The notes below the pieces were generated by a model. It ran no database searches. It was not told the origin of the DNA and saw only the letters and a program-made list of their open reading frames with translations. This document shows positions 1 through 8,875 of a stretch of 64,000 nucleotides of DNA, one piece after another. The first letter of the stretch is position 1. Every line of letters begins with the position of its first letter. Where the stretch lies: positions 48,429 to 112,428 of the forward strand of contig CAZAEK010000007.1 in assembly GCA_964484125.1 (NCBI GenBank). Direction: 5' to 3'. This DNA is from DSSM01 sp964484125. Lineage in GTDB: Bacteria; Bacteroidota; Ignavibacteria; Tepidaquicellales; Tepidaquicellaceae. A program made the translations under genes and the position numbers.

Positions 1-543
1 TGAAATACGACCAGTTCCGGTAAAACCACCATCTGTACCCACCGGAGAAAAAACAAAAGAAGCATAGCCACTGTTGTTTTCAGAAACATCGGTTTTACCT
101 GCAACGTCATAATAAGCACCATATTGCTTTCCTACAGATATTTTTCCGTATTCGCTTAAATTTATTCCCAAAAAACCTTTTCTTAGGTTAAAAAGATTAC
201 CTGTTGAAAAGGAAACAAGATTAAGAAAACCTGTACTGCTTGAATTATCCGGAGAAAGTTTAAATCCTTCAGTTCCTCCAAGATTTACACCAATTTCAAT
301 TTCCCCGAAAATATTTAATTTGTTATTAATTTTTTGATTTAATCGCATACCAAGTCTTGAACCTGCATCAGTAATTCCAATATTATCTTCCTCTCCAATC
401 ATCATAAATTTTATTCTTCCCCATGGTTTAACTTCAGGAGTAAATGAAATCAGAGTGTCAGAATCAGTTGCATCTTGTGAAAAAACAGACACGGAGATAA
501 AAGTCAAAATCAGAAATGACAGAATTTTTATTATTTTATTCAT
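1..543 (-). CDS. Outer-membrane porin (Gram-negative porin type), partial at window edge
   Basis: Reading the minus strand from an ATG at 541-543 gives 181 open codons that run off the left edge, so the C-terminal part is missing. Residues 1 to about 22 form a signal peptide ending in VFSQ. After it come beta-strand-like segments typical of general porins: GRIKFMMIG, then DAGSRLGMRLNQ, NIFGEIEIG, and later GFLGINLSEYGKISVGKQYG, which matches the usual porin pattern of a gene product described by 'fG.ltlGrq.g'. It probably forms a passive diffusion channel in the outer membrane. Porin family membership is recognised from the motif pattern; the substrate cannot be told. It lies just downstream of kdsA on the same strand (6-bp gap), so the two may be co-transcribed. 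Confidence 0.75.
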   Translation of the reverse strand, partial: MNKIIKILSFLILTFISVSVFSQDATDSDTLISFTPEVKPWGRIKFMMIGEEDNIGITDAGSRLGMRLNQKINNKLNIFGEIEIGVNLGGTEGFKLSPDNSSSTGFLNLVSFSTGNLFNLRKGFLGINLSEYGKISVGKQYGAYYDVAGKTDVSENNSGYASFVFSPVGTDGGFTGTGRIS

Positions 544-549
544 AATTAA

Positions 550-1368
550 TTATGTAAATAAATTAATAATTTTTTTCAGTTCTGAAAGAAGAGGTTCAAT
601 TTTATCAAGTTTCAGCATATTTGAGCCGTCGCTTAATGCTTTAGCTGGTTCAGGATGAGTTTCAATGAAAAAGCCGTCAACTCCAACTGCTGCTGCTGCT
701 TTTGCGAGATAAGGGATAAATTCCGGATTACCACCGGAGACGCCTTTATTTCCTGATGGCATTTGAACAGAATGAGTTGCATCAAATACAACCGGAAATC
801 CGAATTTTTTCATTATCGGAATACTTCTGAAATCAACAACAAGATTATTATATCCAAATGTAGAACCTCTTTCTGTAAGAATTACTTTTTTATTGCCGGC
901 TTTTACAGCTTTTTCTGCCTGGTATTTCATATCTGCCGGAGCGATAAACTGACCTTTTTTTATGTTAATAATTTTGCCTGTTTCGGCGGCTGTTTCTATT
1001 AACTCTGTTTGCCTGCAGAGAAAGGCAGGAATCTGAAGTACGTCAACAACCTCTGCGGCTATTTCTGCCTCGATTTCTGAATGTATATCAGTTAACAAAG
1101 GAACATCAAATTCTTTTTTCGCATCTGATAAAATTGAAAGTGCTTTATCAATACCTATTCCCCTGAAAGAATCTCCTGAAGTGCGGTTTGCTTTTACATA
1201 AGATGCTTTAAAAATAAATGGTAGTTTAAGTTTGGATGTTATTTCCTTTAGTTTTCCGCAGGTTCTGAAAACAACTGATTTATTCTCAACCACACAAGGT
1301 CCTGCTATAAGCAGAAAGTTATTCGGGTTTTTCAGCCCGATATTTTTTAAATATTCAGGTAATTTCAT
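550..1368 (-). CDS. kdsA: 3-deoxy-8-phosphooctulonate synthase (KDO-8-P synthase)
   Basis: This enzyme condenses phosphoenolpyruvate with arabinose 5-phosphate to make KDO-8-phosphate for the lipopolysaccharide core, in the cytoplasm. The 272-residue length fits the family. Visible motifs are LLIAGPCVVE (19-28), FKASYVKANRTS, LLTDIHSE, KKGQFIAPADM, ATHSVQMP and FFIETHPEP, which together place it in the NeuB/DAHP-synthase-like TIM-barrel group as KdsA. Cys25 in IAGPC stands where the metal-dependent class has its metal-ligand cysteine; the metal-independent class has Asn there, so this is probably the metal-dependent form (inference from known class residues). Its ATG overlaps the stop of the upstream methyltransferase gene as ATGA, suggesting translational coupling. 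Confidence 0.96.
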   Translation of the reverse strand: MKLPEYLKNIGLKNPNNFLLIAGPCVVENKSVVFRTCGKLKEITSKLKLPFIFKASYVKANRTSGDSFRGIGIDKALSILSDAKKEFDVPLLTDIHSEIEAEIAAEVVDVLQIPAFLCRQTELIETAAETGKIINIKKGQFIAPADMKYQAEKAVKAGNKKVILTERGSTFGYNNLVVDFRSIPIMKKFGFPVVFDATHSVQMPSGNKGVSGGNPEFIPYLAKAAAAVGVDGFFIETHPEPAKALSDGSNMLKLDKIEPLLSELKKIINLFT

Positions 1369-1970
1369 TTGGTTGCTTTATTAATATAATAATTAAGTTT
1401 TTCCTTTAATTCAGTTTTAGTATAAGCAGATTTTGAATACAAACCTTTCAGTTCTCTTTGCCTGAGGGCTTCATAAAGACAAACTGCGGCAGATACAGAG
1501 ACATTAAGGGATTGCACCATACCTTTCATGGGAATTACAAGATTTTTATCGGCTAGTTTTTTTACTTCTTCTGAAACTCCGCGGTGTTCATTTCCAAAAA
1601 CGATAGCTGTTTTTTTTGTAAGGTCAAAATCATATAGCGAATAATTTTTTCCTTCATTATTGATATGTGTTGATATAATATTATATTTAAGTTGCTTAAG
1701 TTTTTTGAAACACTCTTCCACGCTTTCAAATTTTTCTACTTCAATCCATTTTTTTGCACTGGCAGAAGAGACAACGCTTATTTTCGGAAATTTCTCCTGA
1801 TTATAGATAAGATAGATTTTATCAATACCTACTGAATCAGCAGTTCTGAATATTGCACTTACATTATGAGGGTCATGGACATTTTCAATAACAACGGTCA
1901 GAAATTTCTGTCTGTTATTTACAACTTCTTTAATTCTGTTTAACCTTTTTTCTGTCAATTTTTTATACAA
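1365..1970 (-). CDS. trmH: SpoU-family RNA 2'-O-methyltransferase, TrmH-like
   Basis: A SPOUT-class methyltransferase that transfers a methyl group from SAM to a ribose 2'-OH, probably Gm18 of tRNA. All three SpoU motifs are present: motif 1 around residues 30-43 (ENVHDPHN then FRTAD, with the catalytic Arg near 42), motif 2 GNEHRG (126-131), and motif 3 IPMKG then SLNVS (147-158). The C-terminal extension with ALRQRE resembles TrmH rather than the shorter TrmL. The start is TTG at 1970: an in-frame TAG lies only a few codons upstream and there is no ATG between. It overlaps kdsA by 4 bp. The exact RNA target is inferred, and an rRNA target is possible. Confidence 0.85.
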   Translation of the reverse strand: MYKKLTEKRLNRIKEVVNNRQKFLTVVIENVHDPHNVSAIFRTADSVGIDKIYLIYNQEKFPKISVVSSASAKKWIEVEKFESVEECFKKLKQLKYNIISTHINNEGKNYSLYDFDLTKKTAIVFGNEHRGVSEEVKKLADKNLVIPMKGMVQSLNVSVSAAVCLYEALRQRELKGLYSKSAYTKTELKEKLNYYINKATK

Positions 1971-1996
1971 TATTTCTGTAAACTAATTATTAGACA

Positions 1997-2671
1997 TTGA
2001 TTATACAATTGAGAAAAATATCATTATTTATATTTACTGTTATCTCTTTAATGACAGTAAATTCATTTTCACAGGATTCTAATAAATCCGTAAAATCCAA
2101 ATTTCCGGAATATGAAATGAGGAACAGCTGGAATCTCGCTGTTATTTATGGAGAGAGAGGTTTCGGAATAAACGGAGGTATATTCAAACAGATTGGAAAC
2201 ACCTTTGATATATATGCAAACCTTAGTATTTCTGGAGTTACCGATACACGTGAATTCGACCAATACGATATTTACGGTAACCCAATAACATTTAATAAAG
2301 TAAACAGAATATATCTCATACCTCTTAACATCGGGTTGCAGCGACATATGTTTAAGGAAGATCTCGATGCTTCACTAAAGCCAGTTCTGACTGCCGGAGT
2401 TACAACAGGCTTAATAGTAACTACTCCATACGATAAAGGTTTTTTTGAATCTTTCAAATATGCTCAGTCGTCATTCACTCTGGGAGGATTTCTCGGACTA
2501 GCTTTGGAATTTGAGCAGAACAAAACTATATCCTTTGTGATTGGTGTAAAATATTTTTATCTGCCTGTAATAGGACGTGAAATCAGCAGTATCAGAGATC
2601 AGTATATTAAAGATGTTGGAGGTGTAGTATTGAATTTCGGAGTGAATTTTTTAAGGAAGTCTAAGCTTTAA
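1997..2671 (+). CDS. Probable outer-membrane beta-barrel protein, function unknown
   Basis: A 224-residue exported protein with an N-terminal hydrophobic signal (FIFTVISLMTVNSFSQ). The rest alternates polar and hydrophobic residues with many Gly and aromatic residues (for example FGINGGIFKQIG, FDIYANLSIS, FTLGGFLGLALEF), ending in GVVLNFGVNFLRK. That pattern fits a small 8-stranded outer-membrane barrel, but no family motif was recognised. The longest frame starts at TTG 1997; a second TTG at 2009 gives a tidier signal peptide (MRKISLF...). The last 11 bp overlap the 3' end of ligA, which runs convergently. Confidence 0.6.
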   Translation: MIIQLRKISLFIFTVISLMTVNSFSQDSNKSVKSKFPEYEMRNSWNLAVIYGERGFGINGGIFKQIGNTFDIYANLSISGVTDTREFDQYDIYGNPITFNKVNRIYLIPLNIGLQRHMFKEDLDASLKPVLTAGVTTGLIVTTPYDKGFFESFKYAQSSFTLGGFLGLALEFEQNKTISFVIGVKYFYLPVIGREISSIRDQYIKDVGGVVLNFGVNFLRKSKL

Positions 2672-4676
2672 TCATTTCTTCGAAATCATCTTCTGAAATA
2701 ATCTTTACTCCGAGCGATTTTGCTTTTTCGAGTTTACTTCCTGCATCTTCACCTGCAAGTACGAAATCTGTTTTTTTGCTTACTGATGAACTTGTTCTAC
2801 CTCCGTATTTTTCTATGAGTTCAGTTGCTTCGGTGCGAGTATATTTCGAAAGAGTTCCTGTTAAGACAAATGATTTTCCTTTAAAAGAATCTTTTATTGT
2901 CATTTGTTCAGATTTATCAATTTCAAATTTCAGTCCTGCAGATTTTAGTTTTGAAATAAGTACTTTGCTTTCGGGATCAGAAAAGAAGTTTTTTATACTC
3001 TTTGCAATTTTAGGACCTATTTCGTGAACCTTTGTTAACTCATCTTCTGTTGCAGACATAATAGATTCTATTGATTTGAAATGCCTTGCAATTATTTTAG
3101 CAGTTTTTTCCCCGATATGTCTGATTCCAATAGCGAAGAGAACTTTTTCAAAAGGTTTTTCTTTTGATATTTCTATTGATTGTAAAAGGTTATCTATACT
3201 TTTCTCGCCGAATCGTTCTATTTTTAAAAGTTCATCCCTTTTTTCTCTGAGCAAAAATAAATCTGTATAATCTTTAATAAATCCTTTTTCTGTCAAAACC
3301 TGAATTATGTTTTCTCCAAGCCCCTGAATATCCATTGCATCTCTTCCTACAAAATGTTCAATGCGCCCCTGTATCTGAGCAGGGCAGAAATAGTTTACGC
3401 AATAATAATTTACTTCGTCTTCTGGTTTTTCAAGAGCAGAATTACAGACAGGGCATTTTGACACAGGATGAAATTCTTTTGAGCCGGGTTTTCTTTTTTC
3501 TGGAACAACTTCAACAACTTTGGGAATTACATCACCTCCTTTCTCAATTATAACAGTGTCACCTTCACGTATATCTTTGCGTTTAATTTCATCAAAATTA
3601 TGAAGTGTTGCCCTTGATATTGTAGAGCCCGCAAGATTAACAGGTTCGAGCTCTGCAACCGGCGTAATCGTTCCGACTCTTCCTACCTGTAATGATATGC
3701 TTTTGATTATTGTTGTTTTTTGCTGTGGTTTATATTTATAGGCAATTGCCCATCGCGGTGATTTTGCTGTATATCCTGCAATTTCCTGCTGTGCGAGTGA
3801 ATTCACTTTAACTACAATTCCATCAATCTCATAAGGTAATTTATCGCGTATGCCTTCGATTTCATCAATATATTTTTTCACTGAATCAATACCTGATACT
3901 TTTCTGTAATATTTGTTTACAGGAAATTTTAATCCTTCCAGAATTTTTAAATTTTCATAATGACTTGTCAGATTTACATCATCTGTTCTGAGATAGTAGG
4001 TATATATGTTTAATGGTCTGGTTGCAACTTCTTTTGAGTCTTTTAATTTTAATGTACCTGCAGCGGTATTGCGGGGATTTGCAAAAATTTTTTCTCCTCT
4101 TATTTCCTGTTCACGGTTAATTCTTTCAAAATCTTCTTTTTTAATAAATACTTCTCCCCTGACTTCAAAATTTTTTATTTCCTTTGAATTTACTACAAGT
4201 GGTATTGATTTTATTGTCCTGAGATTTTGAGTTACATCATCACCTGTAAGTCCGTCTCCACGCGTTGCACCTCTTATTAGTTTTCCGTTTTCATATATCA
4301 AGGAAACTGCCAGTCCATCAAATTTTAGTTCACATACATATTCAAAATTTTCGTTACCAAGAATATTTTTTATCCTTGAGTGAAAATCTTCGAGGTCATT
4401 GAAATTATAAGAATTAGAAAGTGAAAGCATAGGAACACTATGCTTTACAGTATTGAATTTATTTACCGGTTTGCCTGATACCCTTTTAGTAGGAGAAAAA
4501 TCAGAATCAAATTCAGGATATTTTTTTTCAAGTGATTCAAGCTCTTTCAGCATCAAGTCATAAGTGTAATCATCTATGTCCGGCTCTGCCAGGACATAAT
4601 ACTTATAATCAGCATCAAGAATTTTCTCTCTCAGCTGTTCAATTTTCTGCTGAATATCCTTATTAATCTCCGCCAA
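2661..4676 (-). CDS. ligA: NAD-dependent DNA ligase LigA
   Basis: Seals nicks in duplex DNA during replication and repair using NAD+. The 671-residue length is normal for LigA. In order: Ia domain (DADYKYYVL, 22-30), adenylation domain with the KFDGLA motif and the nucleophile Lys118, OB fold (around TPVAELEPV), a four-cysteine zinc finger (CPVC then CVNYFC), helix-hairpin-helix repeats (GIRHIGEKTA, HEIGPKIA) and a C-terminal BRCT domain from about residue 590 (GKSFVLTGTL). The first codon is TTG at 4676; the upstream rodZ-like stop is only 3 bp away and no better start exists. It sits directly downstream of the RodZ-like gene, probably one transcript. Confidence 0.97.
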   Translation of the reverse strand: MAEINKDIQQKIEQLREKILDADYKYYVLAEPDIDDYTYDLMLKELESLEKKYPEFDSDFSPTKRVSGKPVNKFNTVKHSVPMLSLSNSYNFNDLEDFHSRIKNILGNENFEYVCELKFDGLAVSLIYENGKLIRGATRGDGLTGDDVTQNLRTIKSIPLVVNSKEIKNFEVRGEVFIKKEDFERINREQEIRGEKIFANPRNTAAGTLKLKDSKEVATRPLNIYTYYLRTDDVNLTSHYENLKILEGLKFPVNKYYRKVSGIDSVKKYIDEIEGIRDKLPYEIDGIVVKVNSLAQQEIAGYTAKSPRWAIAYKYKPQQKTTIIKSISLQVGRVGTITPVAELEPVNLAGSTISRATLHNFDEIKRKDIREGDTVIIEKGGDVIPKVVEVVPEKRKPGSKEFHPVSKCPVCNSALEKPEDEVNYYCVNYFCPAQIQGRIEHFVGRDAMDIQGLGENIIQVLTEKGFIKDYTDLFLLREKRDELLKIERFGEKSIDNLLQSIEISKEKPFEKVLFAIGIRHIGEKTAKIIARHFKSIESIMSATEDELTKVHEIGPKIAKSIKNFFSDPESKVLISKLKSAGLKFEIDKSEQMTIKDSFKGKSFVLTGTLSKYTRTEATELIEKYGGRTSSSVSKKTDFVLAGEDAGSKLEKAKSLGVKIISEDDFEEMIKA

Positions 4677-4679
4677 AAA

Positions 4680-5711
4680 TTATTCTTCTAATTGTACTTT
4701 ATTGTCTTTGTCAAGATAAATTTTTGCCCTTCTTACGTCTTTTTTGTCAAATCTTATTTTCTTTTCATTGACAGATAAAGTAAACGCATTTGAATTACCG
4801 GAAGAAACTATAAACTTATTTTTTGCTTTGAATTCAATTTCATCACCTTTCTTAAATTCCCTTGTTTTAATATCTTTTGTACTTTGATCATCGGGGATAA
4901 CTGTTATTTTACCGTCATCTTTGGCAACTATTTTCATTGTGAGCTTATATTCGCTGTCAACTTCTCCGGCTATCTGTTTTTCCTTTGCGTTTTTAATTGA
5001 ATCAATTCTTTTCTGATCAGGTGTTGTAGAAATGTTTTTCTCGTTTTCTTTTACAATTGAATCAAAGTTTGTCTGTCTGACTATTTGCTGATTATCTGGT
5101 TTATCAAGCAAAAGCAAATCAATCGAAAAATAAATTCCTGCTCCAATTGCCAAAATCAAAAGAACAATTCCGATATATTTGAAGTATGAATTATCGGATT
5201 CGTTAAATGATTTGAGAAAATCCCCTTTGTTTTCTGATGACTGTTCAATAAAACTCTCTTTTTCCACCTGAATTTTTTTAGGACCTGAATACACCGGCTG
5301 TGTTGCTGTATCTTTTGTGTTAATTTTATTTTCAGCATCCTCTTTTTCAACAAATACTTCTTCAATTGATTCTTTTACAGGTTCTTCCGGGAAACTTTGT
5401 TTTACTTCTTTTGTTTTATCTTCAGCTGGTGTGTCTTGTTTTTCAATTGGTTTTTCAACAACCTTTGGAATATATTTCCCGGCACGTGCAAGATCGTAAT
5501 CTTTCAATACCTGAATATGATCAAGTTTAACAACCTTTGCATATTGTTTAAGAAAAGCTCTTATGTATGTTTGTGGTTGAAAATTAAAATCACCACTTTC
5601 CAGCTTTTCAAATATCGAAGAATGGAGCTTTGTTTCATTTGCAATATCTTGCACAGAAACTCCCTGTTTCTCCCTGAAATTTTTTAAATCTTCTGCAAAT
5701 TTATTGAGCAT
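4680..5711 (-). CDS. RodZ-like protein (HTH, one membrane segment, C-terminal DUF4115-type domain)
   Basis: Residues 1-65 form the RodZ/HTH_25-type helix-turn-helix (LNKFAEDLKNFREKQGVS, then FEKLESGDF and YIRAFLKQYAKVV). A charged Glu/Lys/Pro-rich linker (80-170) leads to one membrane segment at about 178-199 (YIGIVLLILAIGAGIYF). The periplasmic part ends in a beta-rich domain (about 255-343) like that of RodZ. In rods, RodZ links MreB to the elongation machinery; here a cell-shape role is inferred from architecture. The ATG at 5709-5711 faces the yggS gene across a 165-bp AT-rich divergent intergenic region that must hold both promoters. Confidence 0.82.
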   Translation of the reverse strand: MLNKFAEDLKNFREKQGVSVQDIANETKLHSSIFEKLESGDFNFQPQTYIRAFLKQYAKVVKLDHIQVLKDYDLARAGKYIPKVVEKPIEKQDTPAEDKTKEVKQSFPEEPVKESIEEVFVEKEDAENKINTKDTATQPVYSGPKKIQVEKESFIEQSSENKGDFLKSFNESDNSYFKYIGIVLLILAIGAGIYFSIDLLLLDKPDNQQIVRQTNFDSIVKENEKNISTTPDQKRIDSIKNAKEKQIAGEVDSEYKLTMKIVAKDDGKITVIPDDQSTKDIKTREFKKGDEIEFKAKNKFIVSSGNSNAFTLSVNEKKIRFDKKDVRRAKIYLDKDNKVQLEE

Positions 5712-5876
5712 ATTTAGGGTAGTTTATATTATTATGTAAGTTATAAGAAATTTTAAAAAAATAAAAGTTATTTTTACAAACACAAATTTAAGAGAAATCA
5801 ACTATTTTTACCTAAATTTTTAAATGGCTTTAATAAATTGAATTAACCATTTAATAAATATATATTTCTTGATAAT

Positions 5877-6569
5877 ATGAATAGTAATATAGAAGAAAAT
5901 ATTAATAACCTCTGGGCTAAAATTGCAAATACTTGTGAATCTTATGGAAGGAAAGCAGAAGAAATTACTCTCGTAGCGGTCAGTAAAACTTTTCCAGCTT
6001 CAGATGTTATCGAAGCATTTAATGCAGGGCAGATAAATTTTGGAGAGAATAAAGTTCAGGAAATGGTAAAGAAACACGATGAGCTTTCAGAGTATCCTAT
6101 TAAGTGGCATTTAATCGGACACCTGCAGACAAATAAGGTTAAATATATTGCAGATTTTGTTCATTTAATACATTCTGTTGATAGCTTTAAACTTGCTTTG
6201 GAAATTGATAAACAGGCACAAAAAGCAAAAAGAAGGATTGATATACTGGTACAGGTTAATACAAGCAACGAAATGCAGAAATCAGGTGTTGAAGTCAGCG
6301 ATGCGAAAAAATTATGCTATGAAATAAAAGAGCTTGAAAATGTTAATTTATGCGGATTAATGACAATCGGAAAATTTACAGACGAGACAGAAATTATAAG
6401 GGAAAATTTCCGTACTCTGAGAAATTTATTCGACGAAATTAAACCAGATTTTAATAATTTCAGTTATTTATCTATGGGAATGACATCGGATTTTGAGATA
6501 GCCATTGAAGAAGGTGCAAATATACTGAGAATAGGAAGTGCAATTTTTGGTTACAGAAATTATAATTAA
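5877..6569 (+). CDS. yggS: Pyridoxal phosphate homeostasis protein, YggS/PROSC family
   Basis: A single-domain PLP-binding protein with an alanine-racemase-like TIM barrel and no known catalytic reaction; it buffers free PLP and affects amino-acid metabolism. At 230 residues it matches the family. Signature pieces are VAVSKTF with the PLP-lysine at residue 37, FGENKVQE, WHLIGHLQTNK (usual family motif WHFIG.LQ.NK), LCGLMTIG, LSMGMTSDFEIAI and RIGSAIFG near the C-terminus. It is the first gene after the divergent region and is followed 25 bp later by divIVA, an arrangement also common in Gram-positive bacteria where yggS homologues lie in the division cluster. Confidence 0.95.
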   Translation: MNSNIEENINNLWAKIANTCESYGRKAEEITLVAVSKTFPASDVIEAFNAGQINFGENKVQEMVKKHDELSEYPIKWHLIGHLQTNKVKYIADFVHLIHSVDSFKLALEIDKQAQKAKRRIDILVQVNTSNEMQKSGVEVSDAKKLCYEIKELENVNLCGLMTIGKFTDETEIIRENFRTLRNLFDEIKPDFNNFSYLSMGMTSDFEIAIEEGANILRIGSAIFGYRNYN

Positions 6570-6594
6570 TGAATCTAAAAACAAATTCAAAAAT

Positions 6595-7218
6595 ATGAAT
6601 ATTACTTCGAAAGACATCAAAAAAAGAGATTTCAAAAAGGGAATTCGCGGATATGACATCAGCGAAGTTGATGCCTTTTTGGATACAGTCAGTTCTCATT
6701 ACGAAAAACTCTTAATCGAGAACAGAACTTTATCTGATAAAATTAAATCTCTTATGTCGGATATAGAGATTTACAAAGAAAACGAGGCAAATCTCCAGAA
6801 AGCGATTATTAAATCTCAGGATATTGCGGAGGAAATTATTAATAATTCGAAACAAAAAGCCGATATTATCATAAAAGAAGCAGAGCTTAACGCAAGGAAA
6901 GTAAGACAGGATTTTGAAAACGAAATATTGAATAAGAAACAAGAGCTTGAAGAAATTAAACTTCGTAATGACAAGATTATAGAAGATTTAAAAGTATTTC
7001 TAAACGACAAACTTGCAGAAATAGAAGATTTTGTAAGAGTAAAGAAAATTTTCAAGATGGAGCTCTCAACTCTTGAAAATGTAAATGATATAAAAGAAGA
7101 AGAAAAACAAGAAAAGGAAGAAGAGGAGAAAAGAGTTGTAAAAAAAGTATATATAAACAACAACGACAATTACAACTCGCCTTCAAAATCTTTTGACGAC
7201 AGCTTCGAAGTAAAATAA
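6595..7218 (+). CDS. divIVA: DivIVA-domain coiled-coil protein
   Basis: Starting at the ATG at 6595 gives 207 residues beginning MNITSKDIKKRDFKKGIRGYD, the classical DivIVA N-terminal lipid-binding domain (Gly-Tyr-Asp followed by EVDAFLD). A long coiled coil runs from about residue 30 to 150 (ENEANLQKAIIKSQDIAEE and onward), then an acidic/basic low-complexity tail. The open frame extends upstream to 6538, but that would overlap yggS and prepend residues unlike DivIVA. DivIVA proteins recognise curved membrane and recruit division or growth factors; the role here is inferred. Downstream, the PNP gene begins 6 bp after its stop, so yggS-divIVA-PNP are likely one operon. Confidence 0.88.
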   Translation: MNITSKDIKKRDFKKGIRGYDISEVDAFLDTVSSHYEKLLIENRTLSDKIKSLMSDIEIYKENEANLQKAIIKSQDIAEEIINNSKQKADIIIKEAELNARKVRQDFENEILNKKQELEEIKLRNDKIIEDLKVFLNDKLAEIEDFVRVKKIFKMELSTLENVNDIKEEEKQEKEEEEKRVVKKVYINNNDNYNSPSKSFDDSFEVK

Positions 7219-7224
7219 ATATTT

Positions 7225-8028
7225 ATGAAAAGCGGGATTGACGAAGCTGTAAGGTATATCCGGCAAATGACAAACAGGGATTTCCCGATAGGGATTATTC
7301 TTGGTACAGGATTAGGCGGACTGGTAAAATACATAAAACAGGATATTATTATTGATTACAGTGAAATACCAAATTTCCCTGTATCCACTGTTGAATCACA
7401 CAGTGGAAAACTTATATTCGGAAATCTTTCGGGTCAGGAAGTTATTGCCATGTCAGGCAGATTTCATTTTTATGAGGGATATAGTCACAAAAAAATAACA
7501 TTTCCTGTTTATGTAATGAACAAGCTCGGTGTAAAAGTATTGATTGTATCTAATGCCTGCGGAGCATTAAATCCGCAATTTCAAAAAACAGAATTAATGC
7601 TTATAACTTCCCATATTAATCTTCATTTTACCTCTCCGCTTTCCGGAATTATTAATAATTCATTTTCAAACGAAAAATATTTTTATTCAAAGAGACTTAC
7701 TGAATTAGCAGAAAAGATTGCAATAGAAAACGGGATTTTTATAAGAAAAGGATGCTATGCTACAGTACAAGGTCCATGCCTTGAAACAAGAGCAGAATAC
7801 AGAGCTATAAGAAAGTTCGGAGCAGATGTAGTAGGTATGTCAACGGTTCCGGAAATTTTAGTGGCAAATAAACTTGGAATGGAAACTCTCGGGGTTTCTA
7901 TTATAACAGATGAGGGATTTCCTGATACTTTGAAATTAGCAAAGCTTGAAGATATACTTGAGTCGGCATCAATAGCAGAACCAAATATGACAAACTTAAT
8001 AAAATTGTTCGTTGAAAAATTAAATTAA
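7225..8028 (+). CDS. Purine nucleoside phosphorylase (trimeric PNP/MTAP family)
   Basis: Cleaves purine (deoxy)nucleosides with phosphate to give the base and (deoxy)ribose 1-phosphate. The 267-residue protein has the full set of family motifs: phosphate loop GTGLGG (27-32), SHSGKL (58-63), RFHFYEGY (79-86), NACGAL (110-115), Glu187 in LETRAEYR, and Met205 in VGMSTVPE. At the position where 6-oxopurine-specific human PNP has Asn243 this protein has Asp229 (IITDEG); Asp is also what adenine-specific MTA phosphorylases use, so the base preference is open. It is followed 4 bp later by a diverged homologue. Confidence 0.92.
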   Translation: MKSGIDEAVRYIRQMTNRDFPIGIILGTGLGGLVKYIKQDIIIDYSEIPNFPVSTVESHSGKLIFGNLSGQEVIAMSGRFHFYEGYSHKKITFPVYVMNKLGVKVLIVSNACGALNPQFQKTELMLITSHINLHFTSPLSGIINNSFSNEKYFYSKRLTELAEKIAIENGIFIRKGCYATVQGPCLETRAEYRAIRKFGADVVGMSTVPEILVANKLGMETLGVSIITDEGFPDTLKLAKLEDILESASIAEPNMTNLIKLFVEKLN

Positions 8029-8032
8029 AAAA

Positions 8033-8875
8033 ATGACAGAGCAAAGAAAATTAATTCTTGAATCGGCAGACTATATAAAGAAAATTTCGCCGAAAAATTT
8101 TAAACCTACAATAGCAGTTATTACAGATAAAGATTATAAATTACCGTCTTATTTAAAGATAATTCAAAAAATAAAGCTTGCAGAAATTCCTCCTTTTATA
8201 AGCACTCCTGAAGAAGATCCGGAAGGAAAAATTATCTTTGCGAAGAGCGGAAATAAAGACATTATAATAATTCATGGCAGGATTCATTTTTATGAGGGCT
8301 ATACAATGCGTGATATAGGTCATTTTATTTATGTACTAAGATATCTTGGAATAAAAAAAATTATCGGTACAGATGAGGCAGCAACACTTAATCCCCGCTA
8401 TTCACCAGGAGATATAGCTTTGCTTTATGATCATATAAATTTAATGGGAGACAATCCGTTAATTGGCGAAAATGACGAAGAACTTGGAATAAGGTTTCCT
8501 GATATGAGTGACGCATATAGTAAAGAACTTTTTGCAAAGGCATATAAAATATTCCAGAAACATCAGCTTAAAATCAACGAATCTGTATATATTGGCGTAA
8601 TTGGTCCTGAAAGCGAAACAGATGCAGAGGCGGGTTTTTACAGGGAAATTGGTTCTGATGTTTGCGGATATTCCATTGTACCTGAAAATATAACTGCTGT
8701 TCACGCAAAAGTAAAATATCTCGGAATTTCATTGCTTTGCAGGGAATTAATTCCTGATAAAATGCGAGAGGATAAATCAGATTCAAAAGAAAAAGAATTA
8801 CTTAAGCAAAAAAATTTGAAAGCAGCCAATGAAAAATTAAATAAAATTTTAAAAGATATTATTGATGTCATCTGA
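8033..8875 (+). CDS. Degenerate purine nucleoside phosphorylase paralogue
   Basis: A 280-residue protein alignable along its length with the preceding PNP: RIHFYEGY (83-90), GPESET (191-196), CGYSIVPE (211-218) and the same order of secondary elements. Key active-site positions are altered. The phosphate loop GTGLGG is replaced by TDKDYK, SHSGKL by EDPEGKI, NACGAL by DEAATL, and the Met that stacks on the ribose by Tyr213. The His/Arg pair in RIHF and the Glu of SET remain. It probably arose by tandem duplication and either has a new substrate or serves as a non-catalytic partner of the active PNP (inference). It ends in a Lys/Glu-rich helix and overlaps the next gene by 11 bp. Confidence 0.75.
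   Translation: MTEQRKLILESADYIKKISPKNFKPTIAVITDKDYKLPSYLKIIQKIKLAEIPPFISTPEEDPEGKIIFAKSGNKDIIIIHGRIHFYEGYTMRDIGHFIYVLRYLGIKKIIGTDEAATLNPRYSPGDIALLYDHINLMGDNPLIGENDEELGIRFPDMSDAYSKELFAKAYKIFQKHQLKINESVYIGVIGPESETDAEAGFYREIGSDVCGYSIVPENITAVHAKVKYLGISLLCRELIPDKMREDKSDSKEKELLKQKNLKAANEKLNKILKDIIDVI

Noticed and set aside
2241..2256. CACGTG-centred sequence resembling parS
   Set aside because: Only about 10 of 16 positions match, it lies inside a coding region of a beta-barrel protein, and it has no partner copy.
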